The position numbers were made by a program, and so were the translations under genes. Shown piece after piece: positions 1-5,903 of a stretch of DNA of 6,340 nucleotides (position 1 is the first letter of the stretch; every line of letters begins with the position of its first letter). A model generated the notes under the pieces. That model saw nothing but the letters and a program-made list of their open reading frames with translations, did not search any database and was not told where the DNA came from. The stretch is from Kiritimatiellales bacterium (GTDB taxonomy: Bacteria > Verrucomicrobiota > Kiritimatiellia > Kiritimatiellales > Pontiellaceae): the NCBI GenBank assembly GCA_030630445.1, contig DAOVNC010000218.1, positions 1 to 6,340 of the forward strand, given 5' to 3'.

Positions 1-839
1 CTGGCACCCTGCTGGCAACCACCGCTATCGGACTGGCTGAAAAAGTGGAGGCCGACATTGATGGCGCAACGACCGGAAAGTGGACCATGGACTTCGAGGC
101 CGCAAAGAAGCTGGCGGCGGAAAAGAAGCTGCCCATCCTGCTGGATTTTTCCGGTTCGGACTGGTGCGGATGGTGCAAGGTGATGGAGGAAAATGTCTTT
201 ACCAAGCCGGAGTGGGCGGCCTATGCAACGAACAACCTGGTCATGGTGCTTCTCGACTTCCCGAACGACAAAAGCCTGGTTCCGGAAAAATATGTCGAGC
301 GCAACGCCGCGCTTCAAACGGAGTATGGCGTGCAGGGCTTCCCCACCTTTGTCGTGCTGGACAATGACGGAAAGACCGAACTCGGTCGGTTGGGTGCGGG
401 GCGCGATAAAACCCCGGCGAGCTTCCAGGGCGAACTCCAGGCGCTATTCTCCAACAGGCCAGCGGCCATCGCCAAATACATCGAATCGCTTAGCCCCGAA
501 GCCCGGGCCGAGTTCGATGCGCTAAACGACAAGATGGCCAAGCAAAAGGCAGCCAGCAAAGCGGCAAATGCAGAGATTGCGGCCGCCACCGAGCGGGCGA
601 AAGAACTCACGGCATCGATTGGCAAGCTGGAGGAAGAGTTGCAGGAATTCCGTGTGGGGCAACTCGGCGAAGCCCAGCAAAAGGAATTCAAGGAACTCAA
701 GGCGGAATTCGAGAGCAAGCGGAAGGAACTTGAAGACTGGATCGGAACACAGCCGGAGCGCACGGAAGAAAACACGGCAAAATTCCAGGCCATGCAGGGT
801 GAATTGCAAGCCATCAGCAGTAAACTCGACGCCTATTAG
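1..839 (+). CDS. Thioredoxin-fold protein with C-terminal coiled coil (5' end outside window)
   Basis: The reading frame is open from the left edge (first full codon at 3) to the TAG at 837-839, so the true start lies upstream. A GTG at 45 is the first start-like codon, but the codons before it read as a hydrophobic, Ala/Thr/Leu-rich stretch (GTLLATTAIGLA). This looks like the end of a signal peptide, so the protein is probably exported. The thioredoxin-like domain follows, with a WCGWCK active-site motif (cysteine codons at 165-167 and 174-176) and a GFPTF segment whose proline (342-344) is the expected cis-proline. From about 501 to 830 the protein is a charged, Ala/Glu/Lys-rich heptad-like helix, almost certainly a coiled coil. 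The two cysteines imply thiol-disulfide exchange, reduction or isomerisation of exported proteins. The coiled coil may serve for dimerisation or partner binding (inference). It is convergent with the next gene, and a terminator starts 20 bases after its stop. Confidence 0.9.
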   Translation, partial: GTLLATTAIGLAEKVEADIDGATTGKWTMDFEAAKKLAAEKKLPILLDFSGSDWCGWCKVMEENVFTKPEWAAYATNNLVMVLLDFPNDKSLVPEKYVERNAALQTEYGVQGFPTFVVLDNDGKTELGRLGAGRDKTPASFQGELQALFSNRPAAIAKYIESLSPEARAEFDALNDKMAKQKAASKAANAEIAAATERAKELTASIGKLEEELQEFRVGQLGEAQQKEFKELKAEFESKRKELEDWIGTQPERTEENTAKFQAMQGELQAISSKLDAY

Positions 840-859
840 AGCCGTGCCCCATGGAAAAG

Positions 860-889
860 AAAAAGGCGCTCCTTGCGGGGCGCCTTTTT
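860..889. terminator. Bidirectional intrinsic terminator between convergent genes
   Basis: The arms at 860-869 (AAAAAGGCGC) and 880-889 (GCGCCTTTTT) are perfect 10-bp complements around a 10-base loop. The GC-rich inner stem is flanked by A's on the left and T's on the right, so it gives a U-run whichever strand is transcribed. On the minus strand the run continues as TTTTTCTTTTCC. It lies 20 bases after the stop of the thioredoxin-fold gene and 19 bases after the stop of the small minus-strand gene, so one structure can serve both. Confidence 0.9.
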
Positions 890-908
890 GCTTTCCCGAG
901 TTTCGAAC

Positions 909-1250
909 TCAGGGTTCGACGAGCCGGTAGAATCGCTGGGGCTGTTGCCAAACGGGCAGGTTGGTGATGACGGTGCCGTCGTCGATCCAGCCCATGGACG
1001 AGGGGATCATGGTCGGAATACCGAACCCGACGGGAACCATTTGCCAAGTGTTGGAGGAGAGCGTGTCGCAATACTGGATCTGATAGTCGATCGCATCGAG
1101 GGCTTCCCACGTCAAAACAACGGCGTCGGGCGGAGGACCATCCTGCACGAAAGCCGGTGGAGGAAACGTGGTTGAGCGGACGGGCCGAGCGGGGCCGGCG
1201 AGCGCGACGGCGCAGGATAGAACCAACATTGCACATAGCAGACGCTTCAT
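909..1250 (-). CDS. Small secreted protein, a stand-alone FYR-tail module
   Basis: This encodes 113 residues. The start at 1250 is chosen because a strong Shine-Dalgarno sequence sits 6 bases upstream and the protein then begins with a standard signal peptide. That signal is MKR, a hydrophobic core at residues 4-17, and an Ala-Leu-Ala cleavage site before Gly19. The frame is open further, to an ATG at 1304, but that would bury the signal and run into the terminator stem. The mature part of about 95 residues is Pro-rich at first (residues 20-41). It then matches the last domain of the large neighbour: W48, YQIQ at 56-59, NTW at 67-69, DG at 91-92 and FYRL at 107-110. Similar tails are common at the C-termini of secreted proteins in this bacterial group, where they look like small beta-sandwich domains (recalled, not searched). 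Catalytic residues are not evident. Cys13 is not in a convincing lipobox. The protein may associate with the large neighbour or the cell surface; its function is unknown. Confidence 0.75.
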   Translation of the reverse strand: MKRLLCAMLVLSCAVALAGPARPVRSTTFPPPAFVQDGPPPDAVVLTWEALDAIDYQIQYCDTLSSNTWQMVPVGFGIPTMIPSSMGWIDDGTVITNLPVWQQPQRFYRLVEP

Positions 1251-1256
1251 CTTGCA

Positions 1257-1264
1257 TTCCCCCT
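1257..1264 (-). promoter_or_regulatory. Shine-Dalgarno deciding the start at 1250
   Basis: On the minus strand this reads AGGGGGAA, 6 bases before the ATG at 1250-1248. The alternative ATG at 1304 has no comparable site and precedes the terminator stem. Confidence 0.8.
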
Positions 1265-1293
1265 GTGTTTTCGTGGGGTCGGGATATGGGTAC

Positions 1294-1330
1294 AAAAAAA
1301 CCAAGGGCCGGGAGAGTTCCCGGCCCTTGG
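1294..1330 (-). terminator. Strong intrinsic terminator of the large secreted-protein gene
   Basis: Arms at 1301-1313 and 1318-1330 form a perfect 13-bp GC-rich stem with a 4-base loop. On the minus strand the stem is followed by seven T's (A's at 1294-1300). It begins 20 bases after the TAG of the large gene. It ends 43 bases before the ATG of the small co-directional gene, so it should separate the two or strongly reduce read-through. Confidence 0.92.
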
Positions 1331-1350
1331 AGTGCGATGGAACTATGCAA

Positions 1351-4300
1351 CTAGGGAGTCCACGGCGCAGTCATGCGATAGAACTTGTTGCTCTGCGCCG
1401 ACATGTTGTTGGTCTGCCAGTTGATCGGGCCGTCCACGGTTGCCTCGACATCGACCCAGCTGTTGCTGACCATCAGGTTTGTCGTGGCCTGCATCTGGTA
1501 GGTGATGCCGCTCTGCGAATTCCATTCCACCGTCGCCACCGTGTTCGAGGCATTGAAGTACAGGTTGGTGATCAGGATGTTCGGCGAAGGCACCGGCTGG
1601 AGCAGCGTCACCGCATAGTCTTCCACCTCGCCATCGCTGGCCGCACCGGCCGGCGACGATAGCCCCGCACTGCTCAGGCGGAACCGGGCATAGCTGCCAC
1701 CTAGCGCGGCGCTGGACGGCACCGAGAAGGATAGTGCATTGGCACCGGGGGCCAAAGCCGTTCCGTTGAAGACCTTCTCGCTCGCTACCCATGTTCCGTT
1801 GCCGTCGAAGTCGACCCATGCATCGAGTAGGCCGCCGCCGATTCCGGAAGTCAGGAACACGTTGACGGCAACATTGGATCCGCGAATTAGCGAACCGATC
1901 GCTACGCCATCTTCATCGTCGAACACGGCGAGATCGTCGCCGTCAGCCGCTGCGGTTGGCTGGCCGTCCCACTCGGCATCGATCCGTGCTCCAAGGAAGA
2001 AGTTTGTGAGGATGACATGCCTTGCCCCGGTACTCGCGCTGAGCGTCGGATACGTCGGGTCTGGCGCATCGCCCCAGTCTTCGACATCCCCTTCCTCGCC
2101 GGACAATGCGAACGCAAATTCCAGCGATTCACCCTTCCGTTCATGCATCGATCCGTAGATCAGATCCTTCCAGAAGACCGCCAGCGTCGGATCGTAGTAG
2201 CAAGCGTCGTCGTTGAATGCATCCGGTGTCGTCTTCCACCCAAACTCGAAATCTCTTTCGCCATCGTAGGAATACTCCATCGCAAGCCAGTATATATTGC
2301 CCTCGACTTGAATGAAGGACTCATGCGGCAGTGGATAGAAATCAAACTGGTAGATGTTGTGATCACCCGGATGAATCCAGTTGGCTGTTCCCGGATCGTG
2401 CCACCACTCGCCCTCCGGTACCGTCCAGATATGGCCAGCGGTGTACTGGGCCGGAAGGAATACCTTGGTCCAAAGCAACTGCCCCGGATGGCTGTAGGAC
2501 ACGTCAGCCCCTGCCGGGACGTCGCTCCAGATGGATAGTTTGAAGATCAGTCCACCGGGGCCTTCCGGTGGAAGGATGTCATTCAAGAACGAGCCCCAGA
2601 TATGTATGTCCGTGATCGGCCCGCTGGCTGTGCACTCGAAGTCGTCAGCAAGCATGAAATGCGTGTTGTTGACATCCACGCCCTCTTGGCCTTGTTCCGG
2701 AATCTGCAGCCATTTGAGATCCTCAAGATCAACCACGTAGTCTTCCACTTCCCCGTCCTGCGCCAGACCGCTGGAAGGGAGGCCGGGCGTGGTACTGATC
2801 CGGAACCGGGCATAGGTGGGTATATTGGTTGCCCAAGTCGGCACAGAGAAGTTCACCGTGTTGATCCCGGCAGCAACGGAAACGTCCGTGATGATTTGTT
2901 CCGATGCATCTCCCCAGTCGCCATCGGCGTTCCAGTCGATCCACCCCTGCAAGATTCCTCCACTTCCTGTGACGACCACCTGTACCGTGGCGGGGGTACC
3001 GGAAATCAGTGCGGTCGTGAAAACGATCCCGTCCTCATCATTCAGGTTGTTGATGTCATCCCCATCGGCGGCCAACGTAGGTTGCCCGTCGGGTTCAATA
3101 TCGATGAGGGCACCCAGGAACGGGCTTGACGGAAGTGACGGAAGGTGGCGGGCGCCATCGCTGGCGAGCAAAGTCTGGTAGAAGGCATCGGGAGCATCCC
3201 CATAGTCCATATCCCGGGGCGGCTCTTCGATGAAGACCTCATGGTCCTCCACTTCGCCATCGATGGCCGGGCCGCCGGTGGGCAGGAGCGCACCCGAACT
3301 GTTGATGCGGAAACGGGCGAAGGTTTGCCCGGTCGAAGTCCCTGCCGGCACAGTGAAGCCGACCGTGGTTAGCCCATGCGGCAGCCATCCGCTCTGGATC
3401 TGTTCGCCCACATCGGTCCAATCGCCGTTGGCGTTGAAGTCGATCCATCCATCCACCCAGGCTTGGCCGATGCCGCCGCCTCCGGTGTCCACGGTGATAT
3501 CGACGGAGCTGGCTTGGCCAGCCACGAGCGGTACCGGGAAGACGATGCCGTCCTCGTCATCGGGAGAAGTCCCGTTGGTATCATCCCCAAGGGCATTGGG
3601 GTCGGGTTGCCCGTCCGGCTCGCCGTCGGGTTGGTCCGTCTGGGTGCCGTCGTCGAAGTAGGGGGCGCCTGCAACGATGTTGTGGTGGGCGCCGCTGTCG
3701 GCCAGAATCGTCTCGTAGTCTCCTGGACCGGTGCCCATTGTCCAGTCGGGGGCGTCGCCGAAATCAAACTCTTCTTCCAAAGTTGTTTCGTTGATGATGA
3801 AGGCGAGGTCGAGCGATTCCTCGGTGATGGGATCGCGCAGTTCGCGCCATTGGTCTGGATCCAGCACGGGCAGGTCGGCCCAGACCGCGTCGTCCAGGAA
3901 ATGCTCCGATCGGGAGGTTTTCCATCCCCATAGTCCGTATTCTGTCTCCACGGAGATGTCCAGCCAGTAGTACGTTCCTTCAACCTGCTCGAAGGCATCG
4001 CTGTTTGGAATAAAGATCTCGTAGCGGAAATAGCGGTTGTGGTTGTTCAGTTCCCAGAAGGGAATGTTGGGATCGTACCAGCCTTGATCCGAAGGCTCTT
4101 CTTCGAACGGATCGGACAGCACCCAGCCGGGCGGTAGATTGGCTGGATCGATATTCCATTCCATCAGCGCTGGCACTTGGGGCATGCTCCACTGTGCCAG
4201 TTCGCCAGCGGGAATGTCGGCGTGGATGCTCAGATGGATGTTCGTGATGCCTTGGTATGAATGTGCTTCGTCGAACAGGTTGGAGGCCCACGATCCCCAG

Positions 4301-5364
4301 AAGGTGATGTGGTTGATGAATCCATTGGAGGTGCACTGGAAATCGTCGGCAAGGACTTTTTGGATGCCCTCTGGTTCCAGATCCGTGGGAGGAGTTGCGC
4401 AGGCGCGCACGTCCCATCCGTTGGGATCGGGCAACTGCGGCCAGTGCATCTTGTGGGGATACTCAGGCTCCTCTTCGATGTAGTGGAATACGGATACGTC
4501 GCTGCTGCGCAGCACTTCGTCGGGATAGTCTGTGCCGGGATCGACCGCCACGTCATCGATCCAAGTGCTAATCTTGAGCGAGGTGGTGCGGTTGGCGAAG
4601 ATGTCCTCGCCGAATTCCATTGAATTGGTGATTACATTATAGCGCGGATCAGACAACGACGGATCCATGGGTGGGTCGACGGAGAAGACCAGCGTTCTCG
4701 TGGATGCCTGGCCTGTGGGAATATCACCAAAGTCCCAGGTCGGCACATAATAGTTGCCGGGGCCGCCGACGGCCTGTGTTTCCTGATCGTTCCAGCAATA
4801 CCAGGCATGCTGGTCCTCGTTGTCGGCAATGATGAAGGGATGCACTTCGCGATAGGGTCCGGTAAATTGACTGGGAAGCAGGCTGATGTCTCCAATGGCG
4901 AACTCCGCAGTCAACTTGGTGTCGACCAGTGTGCCGATATAGCGTTGCGCTCCTGTGAGCCGTGACTCGGAGTGGCTGTTACTTGCGTCTGATTCCTGTC
5001 CCTCGGCCGTTGAGGTATCGTTGAAGATGGTTGCATCAACGGTAAACTTGATGATGCTGGTTCCCCCCACTGCATCGTATTGCACATTCACCACGACACC
5101 TTCGATCGCGAGATGCTGGGCGATGCCGCCGCCATGATCGATGATGTTGTCGTGGAATTCGTATGGCCGGTATTCTTCGGTGCCATCCACGTCAAGGAAC
5201 CATTGTCCGTTGATCGACCAAGGATCAACTGGCGGGCCGTCCATGGCTGACGAGGTAACGGGTGGTTCGGTGATGGGTAGCGATGGTGCTGCGTGCAGGC
5301 TGATGGGTGCTGCAATGGAAAAGGCTGCGATCAGCAGCGGAATTCGGAATGATTGTGCTTTCAT
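1351..5364 (-). CDS. Giant secreted multidomain protein (DUF7901-like and GEVED repeats)
   Basis: This encodes 1337 residues. The start at 5364 is set by GGGGAGAG just upstream and by the signal peptide that follows (MKAQSFR, then a hydrophobic core to about residue 23, cleavage near Ala25-Ala26). The frame stays open to 5610 without signal-like sequence. Domain order by residue is: 27-300, uncharacterised, acidic and aromatic-rich; 306-525, DUF7901-like A; 533-712, GEVED 1; 719-880, GEVED 2; 884-1087, DUF7901-like B; 1096-1254, GEVED 3; 1261-1337, FYR-tail module. Each GEVED copy has DFGDAPD-, DDEDG-, ARFR- and DGEVED-type motifs, and copies 1 and 2 have Asp/Asn-rich loops resembling calcium sites. 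It has only five cysteines after the signal. No C-terminal membrane anchor or LPXTG motif is visible. GEVED domains are known from large secreted or surface proteins. A structural, adhesive or matrix role is likely, but nothing catalytic can be identified. The names DUF7901 and GEVED are assigned from recalled motifs, with GEVED the surer. Confidence 0.9.
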   Translation of the reverse strand: MKAQSFRIPLLIAAFSIAAPISLHAAPSLPITEPPVTSSAMDGPPVDPWSINGQWFLDVDGTEEYRPYEFHDNIIDHGGGIAQHLAIEGVVVNVQYDAVGGTSIIKFTVDATIFNDTSTAEGQESDASNSHSESRLTGAQRYIGTLVDTKLTAEFAIGDISLLPSQFTGPYREVHPFIIADNEDQHAWYCWNDQETQAVGGPGNYYVPTWDFGDIPTGQASTRTLVFSVDPPMDPSLSDPRYNVITNSMEFGEDIFANRTTSLKISTWIDDVAVDPGTDYPDEVLRSSDVSVFHYIEEEPEYPHKMHWPQLPDPNGWDVRACATPPTDLEPEGIQKVLADDFQCTSNGFINHITFWGSWASNLFDEAHSYQGITNIHLSIHADIPAGELAQWSMPQVPALMEWNIDPANLPPGWVLSDPFEEEPSDQGWYDPNIPFWELNNHNRYFRYEIFIPNSDAFEQVEGTYYWLDISVETEYGLWGWKTSRSEHFLDDAVWADLPVLDPDQWRELRDPITEESLDLAFIINETTLEEEFDFGDAPDWTMGTGPGDYETILADSGAHHNIVAGAPYFDDGTQTDQPDGEPDGQPDPNALGDDTNGTSPDDEDGIVFPVPLVAGQASSVDITVDTGGGGIGQAWVDGWIDFNANGDWTDVGEQIQSGWLPHGLTTVGFTVPAGTSTGQTFARFRINSSGALLPTGGPAIDGEVEDHEVFIEEPPRDMDYGDAPDAFYQTLLASDGARHLPSLPSSPFLGALIDIEPDGQPTLAADGDDINNLNDEDGIVFTTALISGTPATVQVVVTGSGGILQGWIDWNADGDWGDASEQIITDVSVAAGINTVNFSVPTWATNIPTYARFRISTTPGLPSSGLAQDGEVEDYVVDLEDLKWLQIPEQGQEGVDVNNTHFMLADDFECTASGPITDIHIWGSFLNDILPPEGPGGLIFKLSIWSDVPAGADVSYSHPGQLLWTKVFLPAQYTAGHIWTVPEGEWWHDPGTANWIHPGDHNIYQFDFYPLPHESFIQVEGNIYWLAMEYSYDGERDFEFGWKTTPDAFNDDACYYDPTLAVFWKDLIYGSMHERKGESLEFAFALSGEEGDVEDWGDAPDPTYPTLSASTGARHVILTNFFLGARIDAEWDGQPTAAADGDDLAVFDDEDGVAIGSLIRGSNVAVNVFLTSGIGGGLLDAWVDFDGNGTWVASEKVFNGTALAPGANALSFSVPSSAALGGSYARFRLSSAGLSSPAGAASDGEVEDYAVTLLQPVPSPNILITNLYFNASNTVATVEWNSQSGITYQMQATTNLMVSNSWVDVEATVDGPINWQTNNMSAQSNKFYRMTAPWTP
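1354..1584 (-). other. C-terminal FYR-tail module of the large protein (residues 1261-1337)
   Basis: About 77 residues with VEWNSQSGITYQMQ (1279-1292), NSWVDVEA (1301-1308), DGPINW (1311-1316) and NKFYRMTAP (1326-1334). The same pattern (a Trp, then YQxQ, N-x-W, DG and FYR near the very end) makes up most of the small secreted protein at 909-1250. It is probably a small beta-rich domain, and its C-terminal position suggests a surface-association or sorting role, which is unproven. Confidence 0.6.
1603..2079 (-). repeat. GEVED domain, copy 3 (residues 1096-1254), degenerate loop
   Basis: Landmarks are EDWGDAPD (1095-1102), TGARH (1112-1116), FDDEDGV (1148-1154), YARFRLS (1225-1231) and DGEVEDYAV (1244-1252). 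Its loop (DFDGNGTW, 1185-1192) has Thr where the other copies have Asp. It is also one residue shorter before the conserved Glu, losing the second Asp. Confidence 0.87.
2104..2715 (-). repeat. DUF7901-like domain, copy B (residues 884-1087)
   Basis: It starts at KWLQIPEQ and carries LADDFEC (905-911), WGS (923-925), VEGNIYWL (1020-1027), GWKT (1042-1045), NDDACY (1051-1056) and ESLEFAF (1079-1085). The order matches copy A. The wide sequence drift between landmarks indicates an old duplication. Confidence 0.65.
2725..3210 (-). repeat. GEVED domain, copy 2 (residues 719-880)
   Basis: It follows copy 1 after a six-residue linker. Landmarks are MDYGDAPD (719-726), SDGARH (735-740), NDEDGIVF (775-782), loop DWNADGDWGD (810-819), YARFRIS (851-857) and DGEVEDYVV (870-878). 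It shares the stretch DGQPT..AADGDD with copy 3, so copies 2 and 3 look closer to each other in that part. Confidence 0.88.
3229..3768 (-). repeat. GEVED domain, copy 1 (residues 533-712)
   Basis: It opens with FDFGDAPD (533-540), followed by PDDEDGIVF (601-609), a loop DFNANGDWTD (642-651), FARFRIN (682-688) and DGEVEDHEV (702-710). It is the longest of the three copies because of an Asp/Gly/Gln/Pro-rich insert at about 570-600. The acidic loop looks like a calcium site (inference). Confidence 0.85.
3790..4449 (-). repeat. DUF7901-like domain, copy A (residues 306-525)
   Basis: It starts at HWPQLPD and carries LADDFQC (338-344), a WGS motif (356-358), VEGTYYWL (461-468), GWKT (480-483), LDDAVW (490-495) and ESLDLAF (516-522). 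Every one of these landmarks recurs in the same order in copy B, about 560 residues later. The family is of unknown function and is found in secreted proteins of related phyla, by recollection. Confidence 0.65.
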
Positions 5365-5367
5365 GGT

Positions 5368-5375
5368 CTCTCCCC
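5368..5375 (-). promoter_or_regulatory. Shine-Dalgarno deciding the start at 5364
   Basis: On the minus strand this reads GGGGAGAG, with the GGGGA core 6 bases before the ATG at 5364-5362. It supports this start over the longer open frame reaching 5610. Confidence 0.75.
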
Positions 5376-5381
5376 GGTTTC

Positions 5382-5395
5382 TGCCCTTTCGGGCA
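5382..5395 (-). promoter_or_regulatory. Small leader hairpin with GAAA loop before the Shine-Dalgarno
   Basis: On the minus strand TGCCC-GAAA-GGGCA forms a perfect 5-bp stem closed by a GNRA-type tetraloop, only 6 bases upstream of the ribosome-binding site. It could stabilise the mRNA leader or influence ribosome access. It has no U-run, so it is not a terminator. A short stem like this can also arise by chance. Confidence 0.35.
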
Positions 5396-5465
5396 AGATT
5401 TAGTGTGTCATGTACTCTCCTTGGTTCCGACGCCTCGGGTTTAACGCTGATCCGATGGGTTGTCC

Positions 5466-5515
5466 AGCATAAATACGTAAAATTATCCATGGGATATAAG
5501 GGTCTCATTAAATGC
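5466..5515. promoter_or_regulatory. AT-rich candidate divergent promoter region
   Basis: This is the most AT-rich stretch between the divergent genes. On the minus strand GATAAT (5487-5482) matches the -10 consensus at five of six positions, with only a poor -35 (TTAATG, 5511-5506, 18-base spacer). It would give a leader of roughly 110 bases for the large gene. On the plus strand TATAAG (5495-5500) also resembles a -10 but lacks a good -35. Sigma-70 consensus may not apply well in this phylum. Confidence 0.3.
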
Positions 5516-5883
5516 CTGTTTTCGAGGGACTTACCCTTTTTTTCACACCGACCCAAATCGATGAAATACTCGATGAAATGGAGGCAGACAGCGCGGGCAG
5601 CGCCAAGCACTGCATCGTGTCCCTACCGCAGGCAAAAGAGCTCCCTTTTCGAGAATTTCAGGGAAAGGATGCAGGCGTCTCCGATGCAAAAGCACCCATA
5701 GGCGGTTGGTTGTCCGAATCTCCCGGCAGGAGCCGTCTATTGTTTTATCCTGCGGTAAAAACCACACATGAGGGAGTGGGTCGCCGGAGAATCTTAACCC
5801 CCGGAAAAATCAACGATGAAAACATCTTCCGAACCTCGATGAAAAGGGCTACAAGAGCGCCGAGGTCGACGACTGGAAGATAA
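5512..5883 (+). CDS. Doubtful 123-residue ORF upstream of the oxidoreductase
   Basis: The frame runs from ATG at 5512 to TAA at 5881-5883. In favour: a weak AAGGG lies 9 bases upstream, the AT-rich island is immediately before it, and its stop is only 20 bases before the oxidoreductase start, as expected for a two-gene operon. The N-terminal half reads plausibly (TPTQIDEILDEMEAD). Against: the last third is basic and uses AGG, AGA and ATA codons that the neighbours avoid, third positions are far less GC-rich than in the oxidoreductase, and I recognise no family, signal peptide or membrane segment. It is most likely a chance frame or a decayed remnant, and is listed so the region is not left blank. 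Confidence 0.2.
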   Translation: MPVFEGLTLFFTPTQIDEILDEMEADSAGSAKHCIVSLPQAKELPFREFQGKDAGVSDAKAPIGGWLSESPGRSRLLFYPAVKTTHEGVGRRRILTPGKINDENIFRTSMKRATRAPRSTTGR

Positions 5884-5893
5884 AACCAAAAAT

Positions 5894-5897
5894 GGAG
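5894..5897 (+). promoter_or_regulatory. Shine-Dalgarno deciding the start at 5904
   Basis: GGAG sits 6 bases before the ATG at 5904. An in-frame ATG at 5892 overlaps this site and has no Shine-Dalgarno of its own, so 5904 is preferred; the difference is four residues ahead of the Tat signal. Confidence 0.6.
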
Positions 5898-5903
5898 CTG
5901 AAC

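Larger units (their letters stand above)
5365..5903. other. Divergent intergenic region
   Basis: About 540 bases separate the divergent starts at 5364 (minus) and 5904 (plus). Next to the minus-strand start lie its Shine-Dalgarno sequence and a small hairpin. Around 5466-5515 is an AT-rich island with -10-like hexamers on both strands. The stretch 5520-5890 holds one doubtful plus-strand frame (5512-5883) but no recognisable protein, tRNA or strong terminator. A 12-base-period repeat of TCGATGAAAT occurs at 5558-5567 and 5570-5579. Confidence 0.7.

Noticed and set aside
314..814. Minus-strand open frame of 166 codons opposite the thioredoxin-fold gene
   Set aside because: Ser/Ala/Leu-rich mirror of the coiled-coil codons; the plus strand carries the CxxC and cis-proline motifs.
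1251..1304. 18-residue N-terminal extension of the small secreted protein, starting at 1304
   Set aside because: It would begin inside the terminator stem, has no ribosome-binding site, and would bury the signal peptide.
1540..3570. Recurring GC-rich DNA strings inside the large gene as possible DNA repeats
   Set aside because: They encode the repeated DDEDG, ARFR and DGEVED motifs with varied codons, so the repetition is at the protein level.
3369..3998. Minus-strand frame of 209 codons inside the large gene
   Set aside because: A frame-shifted reading of the GEVED/DUF region, rich in Pro, Thr and Arg, with no start signal; the in-frame product carries the conserved repeats.
5524..5547. 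Possible terminator: 4-bp stem AGGG/CCCT followed by T's
   Set aside because: The stem is too short to be stable, and the T-run overlaps the right arm; no gene ends just upstream on this strand.
5365..5610. 82-residue N-terminal extension of the large secreted protein, starting at 5610
   Set aside because: The extension is not signal-like, and the ATG at 5364 has a Shine-Dalgarno and is followed at once by a signal peptide.
5743..5760. Imperfect palindrome TTTTATCC-TGC-GGTAAAA as an operator or hairpin
   Set aside because: It contains an unpaired base and is mostly AT; a single copy with no partner site is not enough to call a regulator site.
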